Positions 1 to 12,313 of a DNA stretch of 64,000 nucleotides are shown here, piece by piece. The position numbers and the translations under genes are program-made. The notes under the pieces were generated by a model. The model worked only from the letters and a program-made list of their open reading frames with translations. It made no database searches and was not told where the DNA came from. Each line of letters starts with the position of its first letter. Position 1 is the first letter of the stretch. The stretch is from Perilla frutescens (lineage: Eukaryota > Streptophyta > Magnoliopsida > Lamiales > Lamiaceae): NCBI GenBank assembly GCA_026008535.1, contig BRKX01000014.1, positions 52,625,006-52,689,005 of the forward strand, read 5' to 3'.

Positions 1-1339
1 TTATCATGGCATGTCTTTGGAAGTTCTTTTCAAATTATTTTAATTTTAATTTTAAGGTAATGATTTAGCATGTATTTGTGCTAACGAAAAACAATGTATA
101 TTGATAATTATTCACAAGTGTTTATTCGATCAATTAGCTAGGTATAACTATGGTTTAGAATTTAATTTCATTTTTTAGTTAATAACCCATTATTAAAGTT
201 GATTATTCCATGATTATTGTATTCATTTTATTTAAATTTCAATTGTCACCAATTTCAAAGTTAAGTAGGATTGGTTATATTATAATAATATTTATTTTTA
301 TAATAAACATTAATATAATTCATAGTACTTCGCCAGCATATAAATATGTCGACCTTAGCACCTTAAATCAGAACCCCAATTTGGAGTGCCTTTGCATTGC
401 CTTCTCTCAAATATACTTCTTCCATAATAGTTAATATTTATTTTTTTAATTTTATTTCTATCCAGAACTAGACAACTAGCTTTCCAATCATATAAACTTA
501 TTCATTAATTATTTCTTAATAAAATCAGATTTTTGCATGATCTTTTAATATAGAACATGTCTACATTGACATACATTTTAGGAGCCCCTTTTGTGTGTTT
601 TGACTTTCACTTTTGCAAAATTATCAAAATATTACCACATTTTTTTATTTCTTTTTACTTATAAGTTTGCCATCTTTTTTTTTATCAAATTAAATATGGA
701 TAATTGAATCATAAAATGTTACCGCATTTATTTATTTATTTTTATTTATAAGTTTGCCATCTTTTTTTTTATCAAATTATATATGGATAATTGAATCATA
801 AAATTGAAGAGTGTATTAGTTCATTATTAACACACCAGGACTAATTCTCTCTTCAACCACTCCCTATATTATTAATTAGTGTGAAAAATGAGAACATATA
901 GTCATCTAACATATATAATTAATGGTTAGGATAATTTTGTGCTATATTTGTTATTTAATTTTCGCTCATCACATTTGTTCTCTTATTTGGTAAATGCGGC
1001 CATATTTGTAATTTATGTTGTTGAAATCCCTTTGATATGTTTATTTATGGCCGTTATTTTTTCCCTCTTCTACGATTTTCTATCCTTCAATTTCTTCTTT
1101 CATTTTTCTGCTTGTTAAGTTTTCTAAATTCTTCATTCTCTTTATTCTGACTTCTTCGATTTTTTTTTTGTTGGCTTCAGATTTTGGATATGCTGCTGGG
1201 CTCATTTAGGCTTCTCATATTTATTGTTTCTCCGGCTTTCGAGATAGGATGGCGGTTATTTCTCTTTTGATTTAGGAACTTTGTACTCTTGATTTTTTAC
1301 TCTAAAGGTTTTCTACGTATTTGTTCTTAAATATTTCAA
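1..1339. other. AT-rich non-coding stretch
   Basis: No coding sequence can be supported here. The small open frames have no recognisable motif and match the AT-rich background. The only structure seen is the two-unit tandem repeat at 632-803. Pyrimidine-rich DNA at about 1060-1180 has no gene signature. Confidence 0.5.
632..803. repeat. Two-unit tandem repeat of about 86 bp
   Basis: Units 632-718 and 719-803 both read from ttaccrcattt through tataagtttgccatc to ggataattgaatcataaaat. They differ by a few substitutions and poly-T length changes. This is a local duplication with no coding content. Confidence 0.7.
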
Positions 1340-1450
1340 TGTATTAGAGGATACTCTTTTTGCTATTCGAGGATTAATTTCCCACAGGGTTTGCCTCGAG
1401 AGGTTTTAATGAGGTCCGGCTCTCCGAGGTTTCAATTTGTGATTCACGAG
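1340..1450 (+). repeat. Possible Ty1/copia LTR remnant
   Basis: The text runs from tactcttttt through cccacagggtttgcctc to aggttttaatgagg. This resembles the conserved R region of many plant copia LTRs (TACTCTTTTT ... CCCANNGGGTTTT ... AGGTTTTAACGAGGCA). No second LTR, TSD or coding region is visible nearby, so this is a fragment at best. The assignment rests on recalled family pattern only. Confidence 0.35.
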
Positions 1451-1663
1451 AGTTTTAGGTGTTTGTTTGATCTTTTTCCCTTTCCCTTTATTTATAAAAA
1501 TCTTCTATTCAGACTGTGGAATTATTGTCTCGTACGTTTTAATATTTTCTTAATTAATTATTTTCTAGTCATTTCTAATAGATAATTATGGAATTTTTAA
1601 AACATGCGCGGTAACAAATCCAAACGATTGAAAATAAGAGATGACACATCATTATAAAATATA

Positions 1664-1711
<48 letters not shown>

Positions 1712-2182
1712 ATTATCAAAGATCTAATCAAATAGTTCCATCATTTCTTTTAAATAGAGTTTCATTTTTATACGGAAGGGAAATTACAATATGCCACCCA
1801 TAATCGTATTACATTTTTGTCATCTAATTTTGTTAGCAGAGTTTTGAGTAATTTTGATTGATTATATTTGCTACTTCACTTAATATATAGAATGTGAACT
1901 TTTTCACTCGAGTTGATTACAATCAAATGGAAAATAACACTTTTTTTTTTCTAAACGCATCCTTCAAATAAAACTACAATATACATATATTATAGATAAA
2001 TTAATGCAAATTATAAAACTCAATCTATCTAAAGTTGGTAAGCATCCTCTTGTGAGGAATATCAAACACCGTATAAGAAATTGAGTTTTTTTTTTTTTTT
2101 TTTTCATTGAAGGGATCGACATAAGAAATGAAGATGTAATCATGAAACTATGATATATCCGAGCACCTCAAAAAAATTATAA
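1451..2182. other. Non-coding AT-rich DNA with an (AT)n microsatellite
   Basis: An uninterrupted AT dinucleotide run of about 42 bp occupies 1666-1707. The rest shows poly-T tracts (for example near 2083-2103) and no gene. Confidence 0.5.
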
Positions 2183-2230
2183 CTAGAATCACCCGGTGCT
2201 CACACGGGGTTGGTTACCTTTTGTCAAATT
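2183..2230 (-). mobile_element. Possible Helitron 3' terminus (minus strand)
   Basis: Read on the minus strand there is a GC-rich imperfect hairpin (CCCCGTG, loop TGAG, CACCGGG), then about 5 nt, then CTAG followed by T. This is the Helitron 3' end pattern (hairpin just upstream of CTRR, insertion before T). The sequence to its right (about 2225-2440) recurs at 43918-44105, showing it is repetitive. No 5' end or rolling-circle gene is seen. Confidence 0.3.
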
Positions 2231-4362
2231 CTACAATTATTTTACTTCTTTTATTTTTATATAAAAGTGCTTTATATATAGTTATTAATTATAAAAGTTA
2301 ATTTGCATGTTGAATTCATAATTTACTCGTAATTTAAAGGTAAATAATTAATATAATATATTATAATTGATTATTTTTTCATATGATATATTATATTTAT
2401 TTCAAAGTTTTGTTATAATTCATGAACTCTACTATGTACATATATATAATTGTCACAAATAATAGATTACTAGCTAATGAAAAATATTCCTTGATATCCT
2501 ATATCTTATATATAAATTAATTAATATCGTCGATCAAAACTTATTTAATGAATCATGCAGTTATATTAATTATTTTTTTTCTTATATTCTCCAACGAAAT
2601 AATAAACATTTGTTGATGAGATGGTAGGTACAACAATTTATTTATTTTCAAGTTTGAAAGTTGCCATTAAAATATGTCGCCCCTATTTCGAATAAAGAGG
2701 TTTGAACGTGATAAAGTTAAATCATGTTTGCCATTTGCTTTAACCACTCCATCACAAATTAAATATTAATTATTTAGAAAAAAACGTTCGTCAGGAAATT
2801 AGAAAGGAATGTATTGATCGTAACCTCATCAATTCGAAATCTTATTTTTCAATGTAGTCTGATCAAAATTTAAGAATTTTGATGCTGAGATTTCCAGTTT
2901 CCATATATTCCATCGTTCATCAGAGCACAGGTATAAGTAGCTCAATGAAATATGAAGATAGTGCCATGCCTTTCAGGACACAATCAACATGATCACCAGC
3001 ATTGATTGCTGCCCAGAAGAAAGAGCAGCAGAATGTAGTAACCATTGAAGAAAGAGCAGCAGACTAACACTATATCAAGAACAATATATCAATATGATTA
3101 AATATGTAAATTCCACTATTTACATGTTGAGACAATTTCAACCTTTAAAGCAACCTTTACTAACTAAATTGAAGTTTCTGCAGGAACAAAAGAATGTGAA
3201 ATTCAACAGAAACATCAGCATCATAACAACCATATTTGTTTCATCTCAATTTCATCAAAAACCCAAAAATCTCACAACTTAAATCCCATAAACAACCTAC
3301 ACATCCGCAAACCAGAACTCTACAAATTACAAACAAAACTACACGCATTAAATTTAGTTGAAAACCTTAAAAAATCATCTGAACATCACGTAATATGAAT
3401 ATGACGCTTCGCCTTGCCAATTCAGGCGGAAAAGAGAATGAAATTGAGTTTTGCGTGTAAGACATTGAAAAGAGAACAAATTGAATTGAGAAAAATCATG
3501 TCGCTTGAATAATCAAACTGCATTCATTTTTATTCTGCATCGGCGCACCGCTTCGTTTCAATAAATTTTTTTTTCATAAAATATATTTAGTTGTGAATTA
3601 CCAAATTTTAATAGTATATACAATTTAAATTTTAATCATGTATAAATTAAGTTTGTAATTAACTTATGCTCTTGCTAGGGACTCATGGCATGTTATACAA
3701 TTAATGTTTTCACTATCAAGTTATGAGGTTTTTCTTTCATTTTTCTTGAATATCAATTTCTTATGCTCTAATTAAATTTTGTAATTTTTAATTAGGGACC
3801 ATTATTAAAATTAAATACTGAAAAATAATTCTACTATTAAACTAAAGCACAAAAAATTCTAAAATTCAATATCAGTTTCTTAATTATGCTTTTATAATTA
3901 TTAGGACTCAAAGTTGGACCTACGAAATTTTTGAAGTCGTGAGTAGTTAAATGTGAAATGTTTGTATTTAATTTAACATATTAATTTACATGTTATACAA
4001 CGGTCAATATTTTTAATGTATTTATAACACTACCAAACAACCCTTGAGGACTATATATCTTTATGAGTCCATTTCCACACACGCCTTCCATGTCAAAATA
4101 CTTTTATGTACATTTAGGAAGAGGTGTGCTACATATATTAAAAAGATTTATTTGTAAAAAAAGGTACGACTTTGAATGAATTCACTATTTAGATATAACT
4201 TTTAAAACATAGCAATAATAACTCCACATTTTGATTGGTAGTGAAGTCGACACATCCAAAATTTTCCAACGATCAGAATTATGATGTGATAATAGTTTTC
4301 GACGCGTAAAGACTGAATCAATTTTGAGGTACTGTGGAACTTGTGGGTTTTTATTATACAGT
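2231..4362. other. Non-coding AT-rich DNA
   Basis: Nothing beyond background AT-rich sequence can be supported. A short frame at 3094-3282 shows no known motif and is not called. The block 2225-2440 is a dispersed repeat shared with 43918-44105. Confidence 0.45.
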
Positions 4363-4904
4363 GTCCGGTCTCCATTTGCCGAAATTTTTCTGTGTTACTA
4401 TTTTGATAAATTGCAAATTCAATCAACATTTTCAAAATCAAAATTTAAATTACAAATTTAATCCAAATTAGTAAAATTTCTAATTAACCCTGTTAAAAAT
4501 TAAATCTGACATTGCCTTGGCTCAAATACGGGTTCTTAGTGTCAACACAAACGCCAAGCGAGGTACGACGAAGGGCCGGTCCGATCCGGCCCCACCCCAT
4601 CGTGGTAAATGGTTGAGGCAAAGGTGGAGAAATAGGTGGCTCGGTTGCTGGGATTGGGTCGCGGAGTGACGGGGTCACACTGTGGGCGGGGCAGGACCAA
4701 GCAGCCCGAATTAAATAAAAAAAAAGAAAAAAAAAAGTCAGGTTTCCATTTGCCCGAATTTTTTGGGTGACTGTTTTGCTAAATTGTAAATTCAATCAAC
4801 GTTTTTAAAAATCGTGTTTAAATTATAATTTTAATCCAAATTAATAAAATTTCTAATTAACCCTGTTAAAAATTAAATCTGACAGTGCCTTGGCTCAAAT
4901 ATGG
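4363..4904. repeat. Direct repeat pair flanking a GC-rich spacer
   Basis: A 168-bp segment at 4363-4530 recurs in the same orientation at 4737-4904, offset by 374 bp. Both copies run from ccatttgcc through taatccaaatta and accctgttaaaaatt to ccttggctcaaata. The spacer 4531-4736 is much more GC-rich and ends in an A-rich tract. It is a segmental tandem duplication or paired ends of an unrecognised element. No ORF is supported. Confidence 0.65.
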
Positions 4905-6250
4905 AATTATAATTTTGGTATCTAGTTTTATATAATTTGATTTTCTACTGTATGAAATTTTTTTACCATGTTTGATGACTTTTTTTATAAATATCTAAAT
5001 TTAACAACGCTGGGCAAATTAATTTGCATTTAAAAAGTGCGGGATCGATACGGAATTATCAAATTTTAAAAATTTTACACAGTAAATTCGAAAACTTAAT
5101 TTCTAAGTGAACATACCTATATTCAACTCTAAAAAAAACAAGTAAACATACCTATTTACCTATAAGAAATTAAGGTTTTTTTCTTTTCCTTTTTAGGGGA
5201 TATAAGAAATTAAGATTGATCTGTCAAGGTTTTGCTCTTATAATTATTAGGCCGCAAAGCTACAATCACCATTTTTTTTATGTCATACATGATAGAGTTG
5301 TTAAATGTGAATGGTTTGTGTTTAGTTCAACATGTTTACATCTCTTGTGCCTTCTTGTATCACACCAATAGTCATTTTTTTATTGTGTTTATTACAATAC
5401 CAAACAATAAATAAAATCTTGAGGAGTATATCTTTATGAGTTGAATTCTATAAAAGCCTTCTAGTTCGAAATACTTTTTACATATTAATTTAGGAAGCAG
5501 TGGGCTACATGCCTACATATATTTTAATATGATATTTTTTCCAAACATAAGGTAGTATGCAGACCAAATAAAGAAGCTACTCAAGGCTGCTAAATTAATT
5601 AATTATTATAATGGTAGCTTTTCCCATATTTACAACTCTAGCCTCACTCAACGTAAGAAAAAACATTGTTGCACTTTTTTGTGTTTCACTATTAAATTTA
5701 TAACTTTAATAATAGTTATTATAAAATAAAAATTAATTATAACATAAATAATCATAGTCAACATTTATCAACAAAAAGAAAAATGAATTAAAAATTTATA
5801 AAACATAATTTTGGAAAAAATCAACCATAATAATGAATTATTAATTGAAAAGTGAAAATTAAATATTAAAAAATTATTATAAACCCTAATTGGATGGGGT
5901 GAATCCTAAGAAACAATCATAAAATTAAACTAAATCACAAAAAAATAAAATTGAAGAAAAAAAATATAAGAAAAACTCGTAATTTGAAAGTGTAATGCAT
6001 TGAGTGCAACAGGAAATCTCATGTACTCACCAACTCTGCATTTGTGTACATATTAAATCCCTTTTTTTCATTCAATCTATATGTGTGTGTGTGTGCGCGC
6101 GCGCGCGCGCGGACACGCACGTACTAAAAAAATCATTTAAGTGAATAAAACATTTGAAATTCAATATATAATGCATGGAGGAGTATTTTAGATATCTACA
6201 CATATCACGAGACATGCATGAACATATTTTTTTTGTGTAAATGGATACAA
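4905..6250. other. Non-coding AT-rich DNA with a dispersed repeat
   Basis: The stretch about 5700-5990 is clearly related to 28560-28830 in the same orientation (shared ttaattataacataa, tcaaccataataat, ggtgaa, acaatcataaaattaaact). It is therefore a dispersed repeat of unknown class. No gene is seen. Confidence 0.5.
6081..6111. repeat. (TG)n(CG)n alternating purine-pyrimidine tract
   Basis: A run of TG dinucleotides passes directly into a run of CG dinucleotides, about 30 bp in all. Such tracts favour left-handed DNA in vitro. No function is implied by context. Confidence 0.85.
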
Positions 6251-6315
6251 GTATTCAAAATCCAAATAGCAAATGCTTTTTTAGCCAACTTGCATAACTC
6301 ATGCTTTTTTATTCA
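6251..6315 (+). repeat. MULE left terminal inverted repeat
   Basis: This 65-bp segment starts gtattcaaaatcc and ends tttttattca. It pairs with the reverse complement of 12591-12655 at 51 of 65 positions without gaps. Confidence 0.75.
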
Positions 6316-6873
6316 ATATTTTTCACAATCTCTAAAATATCCTTACTGAATGGTGGGTCCAAGTCAAATATTCCTTTTGACTCCTTTATTTCAAATGCAT
6401 TATTTGATATAAAACATAAAAAAAAAACAAAATAGCAAATCTACAGCCCCTTTCTCATGAAAATAGCAGCCAAAAACTGCTCCACCCTGTTCATTTTATT
6501 CACGACAGTAAGCAAATTTTGCTCTCCAAATTCTCACGAAAACCGGCCAAAAAACATACACACGAATTCAAAGTTAAAATCCTCATGAATTCTGCCCAAC
6601 ATACACACGAATTCAAGGGTGAAAAACTCATGAAAAGACATCGAATTATTGTCGCGAAAGGCAGGCGAACACTCACGTGAATCCCGTCGACGGCATGGAA
6701 AATTTAGAGCCTTGGGTTGTCAATGGGTTAGAAACTAAATTCCAATGATTTAATGATTTATGAGGAGCAATTTAGAGTTTGGACATTTGTGTTGTGGATT
6801 TTTGTCAATTTAAATATGCTAACATGTTCGTGAATAAGAAATTGTGTTGAATTATTTACACGAGAAGTCATAC

Positions 6874-6923
6874 CGTGACAATATATTGTCACGAAAGAAA
6901 ATCTTGTCACAATATATTGTCAC
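6874..6923. repeat. Palindrome pair inside the left end of the MULE
   Basis: Positions 6874-6893 are a perfect 20-bp palindrome, cgtgacaatatattgtcacg. A near copy follows at 6905-6923. The same motif family recurs at 9740-9891 and 11710-12034, always inside this element. Confidence 0.8.
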
Positions 6924-7119
6924 GAAATATAATAATTTTTTTTTTATAATTGGTTGCATAATTAATTCTTCTTCTCAATCCTTGGTGAATTTTCAGCATG
7001 TAGATATATATATATATATATCATGTCCAATTAGGCCTAATTTAATTATATTGTTTTTATTTTTCATTATTTATTGCTAATTTTTTGCATATTATTTAAA
7101 AAATAGCGTGAATGGGTGT

Positions 7120-9676
7120 AGAGAAGAGAGGTTTTACAGAACATCACCCGAAGGATAAATTTATACTGGAAGGACAATATGAATGTAATTAGGAAAGTAT
7201 TATATGTGATCAGTAGTGGGCCCGAACTATTCGAACAATTTAGGAGAGAGTTGTGTTTTGGGCATTTGATAGATTTTGTGGGTGGAAACAGTTGTAACAA
7301 TGTTTTACACGCATTGTTGAGTAGGGAGGTGATCATTGACGGTGCATAGGAGCACGATATTTGGTTTCAGGTTGGAGAAACCAATATTAGATTTTCTCCG
7401 AGTGAGTTTGCTCTAGTGACTGGACTGCAGTTTGGGTATCCGATTTTGATCCGTCTGCATCATATGAGATTCCTAGGACCTCATTTTATTTTCGTGAGTT
7501 CAAGAAGACACTTCTGAGAGTGAATGACCTACTTGAGAGGTTTAGGACCTATTCACTAGGAGATGACGTCATGGTCGACAATGTGCTGTTCCTGAACACC
7601 ATGATCTTTGGATATGATTAGACACACATGATAGATGACTGAGTATAGGTCTTAGTCGAGGATCAGCATTGATGGAACTCATTTCCATGGAGAGCTTATG
7701 CATTCAGTCTCTTACAGCATTATATGGGTTTGGTACCGCCTACTGAGGTGGAGCTGAGAAAAAAATTCAAGAAGACACAGGAAAAGTAAAGATTATCTTA
7801 TCATTTCTATGGACCGGTGTGGGCTCTACTGGTATGATCTCAATTTTGTCACGATCATGACTGTAATCTTATTTTATCGAATATAATTTGATCAATATTT
7901 TATTTTATAGGTGTGGGCATATGAGGCCTTACCTCGACTCGGTGCACATTGTGCACAGGTTTCATCACCAGCCGCATTGCCCAGGTGTTTGAAGTGGACC
8001 TTTAAGATGAAGATTGCGCGTCTGGACACATGGTTTTCTGATGAGGTAATCATTTATTTAAAAGAATATGTGTTTTATTGATTATTTGAAGTGTTTCTAA
8101 TCAATCTTTACCATTTGCAGCAATTATGTTTCATATACTTAGAGCCGAGTGAGCATGAGGCGGCTACATCATATTACAGAAGTGTCTTGCTCGGTGATTG
8201 TATGGGCGTGACATATGAGGCGCAGCGCAATAAGAGGATAAAGCCCACTTATCAAGAGCTGCCTAGAGACCATCAGCAGAGAGCTCCTTCTCCCCCGAGA
8301 GCTCCCTCTTCTCCCAGAGCTTCCTCTCAGTCTAGGCGATCTGCGGGTTGCATTCCTCGTACGTGTGCAGATACTAGTACAGTTGAGTCATCTAGGAGAT
8401 GACAGACTCGCCCTACAGACAAGCGTCCTAGACTGTCCACCCCCACGTCTAGTACTAGTGAGGATCACTAGTGTTGCAAGCATGTGGGGCAGATGCGAGA
8501 CGTGGCGCGTCAAACAGGCATAGAAATGCTCCTTATGATGTAGGAGCGTGATGAGGAGCGTGAAAGGGCATGCAGACAGTACGGGGAGGAGCGTGATAGG
8601 GCCCGCAGGCAGGAAAATGAGGACATGTTTCATAGACTGAGAAATTTCGCTAAGGACATATTCAAAAAGTTTGTGCCCAGATCCCTGTCCCGGTCCTGGT
8701 CCCGTAGTAGGAGTCGCTCTTAGGGTAGACATCAAGAACATGCACGGGAAGAGAGTCCTCAGCGATCGGCACCTCATATAGTGCATGAGTACGAGGTAAG
8801 TAGTGTTTGGTATGATTTATCTTATATATACTTTTAAATATACTAACTAATTTCATTTCAGGTTGAGGGAGAACATCTTTAGGATGTACGTGTCGAGGGT
8901 GTAGGGGTCAGCGGTGATAATTGGGATGTTGTATCACATTCCGGTTTAGCTAGGCCTAGCTCGGCTAGGCCGAGCTCAGCTGGTGTGTCGAGCTCAATGA
9001 GGGAATTTGTTGATTTTCGATTATGTGGGCCGCACGTGCGCTTAAGAGTAAATTTGATCGAGTTTGTCTAAGATCAGGCCTTCTTTGATGATTTCCTCGA
9101 CACCAACAAAGACATATCCTCACAATGTATGGATCTGATCTTGTATTGCCTTCAGATCAGGCTGACCGAGGGTCGTGGGTTGAAGTCAGGGGTGAATTCA
9201 CGGAGCATAGTCATCTTGCAGTCATCATTCTTCGTAAGTTTTGGTTATTTTAATCTTACAAGTTAATTAATTTTATAATTACATTAATATTTATTTGTTA
9301 CAGTATAAGTTGGTGCAAGAATATCATCTCATTCATCCGGACGATGAGGAATTCACGGAGACATACCCCCATTTTGATGCGTGAGCACTAGCTCTGGCTA
9401 TTGATGCACTTGATTCCAGGACTGCTGCGGCATTGCAGGTATTGGGAAAGAGCCGGACGCCTTGAAATCTGCAGACCGTTGGAGTATTACGGAACGCCAC
9501 TTATGTATCAGTTGAGACAGACAGATGGTGTGAGTTGTGGTATTTTTTCTGCCATGCAAGTCGATCGATTGATTTCATCGAAGACTTTCACCTTTCATCC
9601 TACTCTTAATGACTTGGACAAGTATCAGAAGTTTTTAGTTGTTAGGATATTCAGTCATTGTCAGAGGATAGCATGA
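7120..9676 (+). pseudogene. ULP1-like cysteine protease (DUF1985 plus C48-like domain), decayed
   Basis: Fragments of one multi-exon gene can be read in order. At about 7215-7440 there is a DUF1985-like block (FEQFRRELCFGHLID, then IWFQVGETNIRF and EFALVTGLQFG). Exon 7912-8045 gives a VWAYEALPRLG block and ends at gatgag/gtaatc. The next exon starts after tttgcag at 8119 and becomes Ser/Pro/Arg-rich. A charged, coiled-coil-like stretch follows to about 8796. The last exon, 9304-9676, holds the Ulp1 C-terminal signature QTDGVSCGIFSAMQVDRLI, whose C fits the catalytic cysteine of C48 peptidases. Stops occur at several points, for example TAG in place of a likely Gln codon near 7347. This matches ULP-like genes carried by plant MULEs. 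ULPs process SUMO, but no activity is expected here. Confidence 0.7.
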
Positions 9677-9719
9677 GTAGAGCATCGACTTATGTGGTGT
9701 TTTCCTTGATTTTGTACTT

Positions 9720-9895
9720 GGACTTGATTAATGTTAATGTTTTCGTGACAATGGATGTGTTCGTGGCAATTATTGTATTCGAGACAACAAAAAATATGTT
9801 GCTTCGTGACAAAATAAGTGATCTCATGACAAAATAATTGATCTTATGATAATTAGGAATAATTCACCTTTCTCGTGACAATTATTGTCACATAT
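9720..9895. repeat. Palindrome-rich spacer between the two convergent MULE genes
   Basis: The spacer contains several cgtgaca and tgtcac half-sites. The best full site is cgtgacaattattgtcac at 9874-9891. The transposase reading frame stops making sense exactly where this block begins. Confidence 0.65.
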
Positions 9896-9899
9896 GGAC

Positions 9900-11661
9900 A
9901 ATCTTCTAGCCCACAACAAACGAGCATTTAAACATTCAGTCGCATTTGATGTCTTGAAGCTATAACGACGTGAAGGGCATTATGACCGTGCCCAATGATG
10001 TACCCCCATACTTAGTAATGTATTGTAAACTTCAGCTCGGCTTGAGGAGATCATCGATAGATATTTCAGAAACTTTTCTTCTCTATATGTAAATGTAGCA
10101 CTTTTAAACATAGAAATCACATGATGACCTGCTCAAATTAGATTCTTCGCTATGTGGTAATAGCACAATCCGTGGACCGCTGTAGGATACACTGCCTTAA
10201 CAGCATTTTTGATGCTCACATGTTGGTCCGAAACTATCACCAAATTATCACGATCTCCAAAAGCCCTTTTAAACCGCTCCATGAACCATGTCCAGGCCGC
10301 ATCATTCTCGATAGAACCCACACCAATGGCAAGAGGGAAACACTGCTCATTACCGTCTTTTGTCACAGCGATGAAAAGAATACCCTTGGTCTTCCCCTTC
10401 AAATGAGTGTTGTCAATGGCGATGACTGGACGCATACATACACTGAATGCCGCTCTACAAACTCCTAGAGTAACAAACATGTACATGAAACGATCATCAC
10501 CATCAATCTCCAAATTATAAACCATATTGGGATTGGACCTCTTCAACATCTCCAAATATGCAGGCAACACCATAAAAGACTAATCATGAGAACCATAGAC
10601 CATCTCCATTACAAGATTCTTAGCCCGCAATGCAACACTGTACTCAACCTCAATGTCATACTCCCTCAATATCTCAGCTATCATTGCTCTCGACTTCAGA
10701 TAGAACCCTCTTCTAGGATTATCTACCTAAATAAATTAACAATAACCCGAGATGATAACTTTCGTGGTGCATTACATGTCAGGTCCAACCGACACATATG
10801 ATTATCCTCTAATTTAGTCACCATCCACAAGCCACCTTTAGAACTTGTCACTAATTTAAACGGGTAGGTCTCGTTTTGTTTGCAAATAACTGTTAGTCGA
10901 CTCTTGCTGGATCGGGAGACCGTATATATCACTTGACGCTGCATATGCCACTTTCCAAGAGCAATTACCAAATCTTTCTTCTCCAAGAAAGTCTTTCCCA
11001 CAGCTATCGCATCAATATCTGTCGGGGATGGGTCGTCCTGTACCACTGCTAGTGCATCGTCAACATGGGCCACATGAATAGACCAATGTCCCAAGGGAGA
11101 AAACTCTACGTTCGGAGCTTCAACATCCTCAGATGAGAAGTTGTGAGATCTACCATGCTGGATAATATTGACAAACTCATCGAGACGCCTTGGCTCGCGA
11201 ATCCATTCACAAAATTCGGCAATTTGCTTACGCCGAACTTCACTCTCATAAATCTCATCATCGTCATCATCATCATCATCATCCCAAGACAAATCATCAA
11301 CACTATCATCTCTAATTGGTTCTTCGTTATCATCATTTCACGATACTCCACTTAGAGTTTGGTGAATTGATTTCTCAATAACGTATACAACCGGCTCATC
11401 TTGCTCATGGACTAAACGGGCTAAATCAACATCCGTTTTCAGGAGTCCTTTTAGTGTCCTCCCTGTCAATGACCTCGTCAAATAACTCAGTGTATAACTA
11501 ACATTTGTTGGAGATGTTTCCATAAAATCGCGAATTTCTTCAACCAATTTATCACGAGATAAATTGTCAACTGGGAGGTGCATGAGCTGATCTTCACCAT
11601 CCACATATTTAGATCTCTCCCATCTACTGCTATGTCGGACAACAATACGTTGCCAAGCCAT
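9900..11661 (-). pseudogene. mudrA-like MULE transposase, decayed and truncated
   Basis: The frame starts at an ATG (11661-11659) directly after a tttgcag acceptor. The N-terminal part (about 11661-10740) has an Asp-rich run (11260-11285) and a MuDR N-terminal-like block ending LTCNAPRKLSSRV. After a frame change near 10730 the catalytic core follows. First comes PVIAIDNTHLKGKTKG with the first Asp, then VIVSDQHVSIKNAV with the second Asp, then the CYYHIAKNL C2H motif, then WARS and SNATECLNA with the likely Glu. Nonsense codons interrupt it at VSxNDDNEE (11338-11340), HDxSF (about 10580), LIxAG (10133-10135) and WARSxCP (about 9976). It ends abruptly at about 9900 before any zinc knuckle. 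This would be the mobilising enzyme of the element, but this copy is dead. Confidence 0.8.
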
Positions 11662-12313
11662 CTGCAAATTAACAATAAACAATAATTAAAGTAATTTAAA
11701 AAATAAATAATCTCTTGACAATATTATCACGGTTCAGGTGATCTCGTGACAATATTGTCACAAATTCTATGATCTCGTGACAATATTGTCACGAAATGAA
11801 GACTCTTGACAATTTTTAAAAAAATTATTATTACGAAATGAATACATTTCGTGAGAATATATTATCATGAAATGTATTCTTTTCGTGACAATAATTTTTT
11901 TTAAATTGTCAAGAGTCTTCATTTCGTGACAATATTGTCACAGTTCATAGATTTCGTGTCTATATTATCACGAAATCTATGAACTGTGATAATATTTAGT
12001 CACGAAATCTATGAACTGTGACAATATTGTCACGAGAACATTGTATATCCGAAAAAAAATTTGATGCTACTAATCTTTACAAAACATCAAAATCTTTAAC
12101 TTCAAGTTAATCTACCACAAAATATCCTAATCTACAACAATTTATGCATATAGGATCGTTAAAAATTACAAAAACAAACATCTTATAACTTTAATAACTA
12201 TTTATCTATTATGAAATTAACATAAATTACGGATAAATTGCTTAAAATTTTAAAAGAACTTTAAACCCGACTAATTCGAACAACTTGATGATTATAAAAA
12301 TTAAAAAACTTAC
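11662..12313 (-). other. Probable 5' UTR intron of the transposase gene
   Basis: On the minus strand a donor GAG/GTAAGT lies at 12314/12313. An acceptor TTTGCAG lies immediately before the transposase ATG at 11661. The 652-bp interval between them holds the densest palindrome array in the window. Splicing is inferred from consensus sites only. Confidence 0.5.
11710..12034. repeat. Array of cgtgacaatattgtcacg palindromes with a long inverted repeat
   Basis: At least eight full or degenerate copies of the 18-bp palindrome lie here, with a perfect one at 11776-11793. Arms of about 68 bp at roughly 11786-11853 and 11866-11934 are near-perfect inverted repeats around a short AT spacer, so single strands could form a large cruciform. 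Further on, the block atctatgaactgtgayaatat repeats. The array sits inside the predicted 5' intron of the transposase gene. Confidence 0.85.

Noticed and set aside
4493..4795. 100-codon minus-strand frame over the GC-rich spacer
   Set aside because: It spans a direct repeat, an A-rich tract and the spacer, with no recognisable domain.
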